From the NCBI GenBank assembly GCA_031287135.1, contig JAITTK010000011.1, forward strand, positions 1 to 9,682: DNA of 9,682 bases, read 5' to 3'. The notes under the pieces are model-generated. The model had not been told where the DNA came from, did not search any database, and saw nothing but the letters and a program-made list of their open reading frames with translations. The position numbers were made by a program, and so were the translations under genes. The stretch is from Candidatus Methanoplasma reticulitermitis (GTDB lineage: Archaea; Thermoplasmatota; Thermoplasmata; Methanomassiliicoccales; Methanomethylophilaceae). Positions within the stretch are counted from its first letter, which is position 1, and each line of letters begins with the position of its first letter. Positions 7,331 through 9,682 of this stretch are shown piece after piece.

Positions 7331-7368
7331 ATTAACGGCGGACCCTACAGTTAGCGATGTAATTTTTT
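7331..7368 (-). promoter_or_regulatory. Probable promoter of the secretion operon
   Basis: Two TATA-like stretches on the minus strand compete. TTAATA (7336-7331) is spaced for leaderless translation from ATG 7305. The A/T run AAAAAATTAC (about 7369-7360) would give a leader of ~15 bases to ATG 7323. Neither alternative has a convincing Shine-Dalgarno. The stretch lies in the 83-base gap shared with the divergent U32 gene. Confidence 0.35.
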
Positions 7369-7376
7369 GTGAGAGG

Positions 7377-7384
7377 TTATTAAA
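7377..7384 (+). promoter_or_regulatory. TATA-like box for the U32 gene
   Basis: TTATTAAA is centred ~26 bases before the ATG at 7407, the spacing expected for a leaderless archaeal transcript. An AGGGA at 7391-7395 is a poor Shine-Dalgarno, 11 bases from the ATG. Confidence 0.45.
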
Positions 7385-7406
7385 CATTGAAGGGATAGCG
7401 AGATCC

Positions 7407-9311
7407 ATGGAGATACTTTCGCCCGCAGGCTCGCCGGAAGGGTTGGCCGCATCGATCAAAGGGGGTTGCGATGCAGTCTATCTGGGAGGAAACGCGTTCG
7501 GTGCCAGGGCGTTCTCCAAGAATTTCTCCGATGCCGAGATAGAGGGTGCCGTGAATTATGCCCACGACCGCGGTGTCAAGGTGTACGTCACCGTTAACAC
7601 CCTGATAAAGGACAGCGAAATGGATGATGCCGTATCCTTCGTCCGATTTCTGGATGACATAGATGCCGATGCCGTCCTCATACAGGATCTCGGTCTCCTC
7701 GGACAGATAGGGAACCTGGACATCCGCAAACATGCATCTACGCAGATGGGCATCCACTCCGCATCGGGACTTGAATGGTGCTCGGAGAACGGTATCGACC
7801 GGGCGGTTCTGGCAAGAGAACTTACTTTTGAGGAACTGTCTTCCGTCGTCAAAGGATCCAAAATAGAGACGGAGGTCTTTGTCCAGGGTGCCATGTGCTA
7901 CTGCATATCCGGAGGATGCCTTTTATCGAGCTTGGCCGGAGGGAGGAGCGGCAACAGAGGACAGTGCGCCCAACCATGCAGGAAATCATACACGATCGGA
8001 GAGAAGGAGGGTTTCTTCCTGAGCAATGCGGATCTGTACGGCGTGGATTGGCTGGAGAGACTGAAGTCGATAGGGGTATCCGCGGTGAAGATAGAGGGCC
8101 GTATGAGAAGCCATGCGTACGCATATCTGGCCACCAAGGTATATTCCATGGCCGACCGCGGTTGCCCCGAGGAAGAGATAGAGAAGACCTCGGACCTTTT
8201 GAAAACAGTCTTCAACCGCGGATTCTGCGATGGCTATCTTCCGGGAATATCGAGTCTTGTCCAGCCCGGATACGCCGACAACAGGGGGTATTTCCTGGGG
8301 TCCGTCCGTGTCATAGAGAAGAAATTCGACCTTTCGGGTCTTAAAGAACAGGTCAATGTCCGAGACGGCATATCCATATTCAAAGGGAAAGATAAGATCG
8401 GAGGTTTCAAGATCTCTTCCCTGGGCAAAGCAACCGCTCCTTTCCGGATAGAGGACGGCGTATACGACATATACAGAACATACGACCCGCGTATAGACGA
8501 GATAAAGAATATCGTGGGGAAGGCACCGGAACTAAGGGGGAAAGGAGCACGCAACAAATGCATGCGCGATATCAGAAAGACCGTGAGGCGTCCGAGGGAT
8601 CCGGAACTGTCTTTCTATGTCGGTTCCCTCAAAGTTCTGGATACGGTTATCGGGTATGCGGACAGGATCTACTATGATCTGAACGAAAGCACATCGGCCG
8701 CTGGTAAGATATGCGCGGACAACAGTGTCGAATTCGCAGTCAATCTCCCCAGATTCAGGCCGCAGATGGATCTTGAGGTATCCGATCACGATGTAATGGT
8801 CAACACTCCCGATCAGATGTATCATTATTCGGACAGGAGGAGGTACGGAAGTCACCATATGAACATGTTCAATTCGGATTTCCCCGCGGTGATGCACCAG
8901 ACCACCCTTTCGGCCGAACTGTCCAAACGCGAGATCGAGTACATCGCGGAACACCATGCGGGGAGGATAGAGGTCATGGTATTCGGAAGAACGGAACTCA
9001 TGTGCACACGCGATGCGGGAATCGCCGCAGGGGTGCTCGGTGATGAACTGGAGCATGAATTCCCCGTCTACAGGGACGGTTTCGGTCTTGCCCATCTGCT
9101 CAACTCGTCCGATCTGCTCCTGCTTCCGTATATGAGTGAGCTGAGTTCCATGGGCATTGATTCGGTGGGCATAGATCTGAGAAAAAGGCCCGTTTCCCTG
9201 GCGAAGACCGTTGCCGAGGCATACGGGAACAAAGATATCGGCATGAAGGGAAGAATAACGGAGATGTGCGGCTCCATCAACTACGGTCATTATCTCCGCG
9301 GAGTAAACTAA
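7407..9311 (+). CDS. U32-family protein (RlhA/TrhP-like, annotated as peptidase U32)
   Basis: The 634 residues open with the U32 motif M-E-I-L-S-P-A-G and continue through a TIM-barrel-like domain to about residue 280, with the typical segments Y25-L-G-G, N64-T, V228-K-I-E-G-R and the signature around 160-195. Although historically called collagenase-like peptidases, characterised members (TrhP, RlhA, UbiU/UbiV) hydroxylate tRNA, 23S rRNA or ubiquinone and bind a [4Fe-4S] cluster through four cysteines. Here C164, C171, C187 and C191 are the obvious candidates; C166 is an extra one. The total length, with a middle segment (~290-380) and a second barrel-like half (~400-634), resembles RlhA-type long members more than the short TrhP type, so rRNA or tRNA modification is the best guess; the substrate cannot be read from the sequence. 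The gene is divergent from the secretion operon across 83 bases. TAA ends it at 9311. Confidence 0.88.
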   Translation: MEILSPAGSPEGLAASIKGGCDAVYLGGNAFGARAFSKNFSDAEIEGAVNYAHDRGVKVYVTVNTLIKDSEMDDAVSFVRFLDDIDADAVLIQDLGLLGQIGNLDIRKHASTQMGIHSASGLEWCSENGIDRAVLARELTFEELSSVVKGSKIETEVFVQGAMCYCISGGCLLSSLAGGRSGNRGQCAQPCRKSYTIGEKEGFFLSNADLYGVDWLERLKSIGVSAVKIEGRMRSHAYAYLATKVYSMADRGCPEEEIEKTSDLLKTVFNRGFCDGYLPGISSLVQPGYADNRGYFLGSVRVIEKKFDLSGLKEQVNVRDGISIFKGKDKIGGFKISSLGKATAPFRIEDGVYDIYRTYDPRIDEIKNIVGKAPELRGKGARNKCMRDIRKTVRRPRDPELSFYVGSLKVLDTVIGYADRIYYDLNESTSAAGKICADNSVEFAVNLPRFRPQMDLEVSDHDVMVNTPDQMYHYSDRRRYGSHHMNMFNSDFPAVMHQTTLSAELSKREIEYIAEHHAGRIEVMVFGRTELMCTRDAGIAAGVLGDELEHEFPVYRDGFGLAHLLNSSDLLLLPYMSELSSMGIDSVGIDLRKRPVSLAKTVAEAYGNKDIGMKGRITEMCGSINYGHYLRGVN

Positions 9312-9324
9312 CTGTAAAATCCCC

Positions 9325-9333
9325 TTTATTAAA
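9325..9333 (+). promoter_or_regulatory. TATA-like box for the pilin-like gene
   Basis: TTTATTAAA is centred about 28 bases before ATG 9357. It fits a leaderless or nearly leaderless transcript separate from the U32 gene, which ends 13 bases before the box. No Shine-Dalgarno is visible before the ATG. Confidence 0.45.
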
Positions 9334-9356
9334 TCCGATATCCGTCTTATAATGAC

Positions 9357-9682
9357 ATGAGGTTCAACAAAAACGGCAGTCTGGGCTTCCCCGAAGCCAT
9401 GATCGCCGCGATGATCGTCACATTATCCCTTACATTGTATATGGGGCTTGTCGTGATGGATATGGCCGGCGACAGGGAGGAACCGGAGATACTGACCGAC
9501 CGCGGGGTATTCCGTGACCTGACGATCATAGACGGAGAGATCGGGGGAGATATCGAATCGATCCTTGTGTCGGAAATGGAAAGGCACGGGTACAGAGGAA
9601 TCTATTTCAGCTGCGAGATGCCTGGCGATCGCGGATTCGGAAAGATCTCGGCCCTGGCCGGAGAGATGACCGATAACGTCGT
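9357..9682 (+). CDS. Pilin-like or membrane-anchored exported protein, 3' end missing
   Basis: The ATG at 9357 opens a frame of 108 codons that is still open at the right edge. The N-terminus has a short basic leader (R2, K5), then S8-L-G-F-P-E13, followed by a hydrophobic helix of about 20 residues (~14-34). After that the protein is acidic and soluble in character (residues 36-108). A short basic leader, an early glutamate inside the hydrophobic helix and an exported C-terminal domain are the plan of archaeal class III (prepilin peptidase-processed) pilin-like proteins; cleavage after S8 would put E13 at +5. An ordinary N-terminal membrane anchor is the alternative. It begins 45 bases after the U32 stop. 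A minus-strand frame over the same bases (9347-9529) is judged a shadow. Partnership with the secretion operon is inferred from proximity and topology. Confidence 0.65.
   Translation, partial: MRFNKNGSLGFPEAMIAAMIVTLSLTLYMGLVVMDMAGDREEPEILTDRGVFRDLTIIDGEIGGDIESILVSEMERHGYRGIYFSCEMPGDRGFGKISALAGEMTDNV

Noticed and set aside
8532..9290. Minus-strand 252-codon frame opposite the U32 gene
   Set aside because: It is antisense to the U32 C-terminal half, has no start signals, and has shadow-like composition.

Overview
The window looks archaeal. Several genes have a TATA-like box about 25-28 bases before the start codon and no clear Shine-Dalgarno, which fits leaderless transcription. Genes inside the minus-strand operon instead have Shine-Dalgarno matches (GGTGAT, AGGTG). 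The secretion ATPase and the fused two-domain membrane platform are of the archaeal pilus/Tad-like type, and the ribonucleotide reductase is the B12-dependent class II enzyme. A methanogen-related euryarchaeon, perhaps of the Thermoplasmatota/Methanomassiliicoccales kind, is my best guess. It rests on gene style, not on a diagnostic marker gene.

Layout. (1) 1-293, minus: the 5' part of an unrecognised two-helix membrane protein that runs off the left edge. (2) 294-663: an AT-rich divergent intergenic region with a perfect 9-bp inverted repeat (367-388) and the probable nrdJ promoter and ribosome-binding site. (3) 664-2913, plus: nrdJ, complete. (4) 2922-7323, minus: in transcription order, a cysteine-rich unknown protein, a FlaI/TadA-type secretion ATPase, a TadC/FlaJ-type membrane platform, and a DUF2085 membrane protein with its own TATA-like box. 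The first three overlap or nearly abut (TGATG, then TGACATG), so they form a translationally coupled unit. (5) 7407-9311, plus: a long U32-family protein with a cysteine set like the Fe-S ligands of the RNA- or ubiquinone-hydroxylating U32 proteins. (6) 9357-9682, plus: the start of a pilin-like or membrane-anchored exported protein, cut by the right edge.

How the genes may work together. The ATPase and platform form the motor of a pilus or pseudopilus assembly system. The cysteine-rich protein is made just ahead of the motor and is the most interesting unknown. The protein beginning at 9357 has a short basic leader and a long hydrophobic helix containing an early glutamate, so it could be a substrate of that motor, though it lies on the opposite strand beyond the U32 gene. 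nrdJ and the U32 gene look like independent housekeeping genes. I saw no rRNA, tRNA, CRISPR array, insertion sequence or phage gene.
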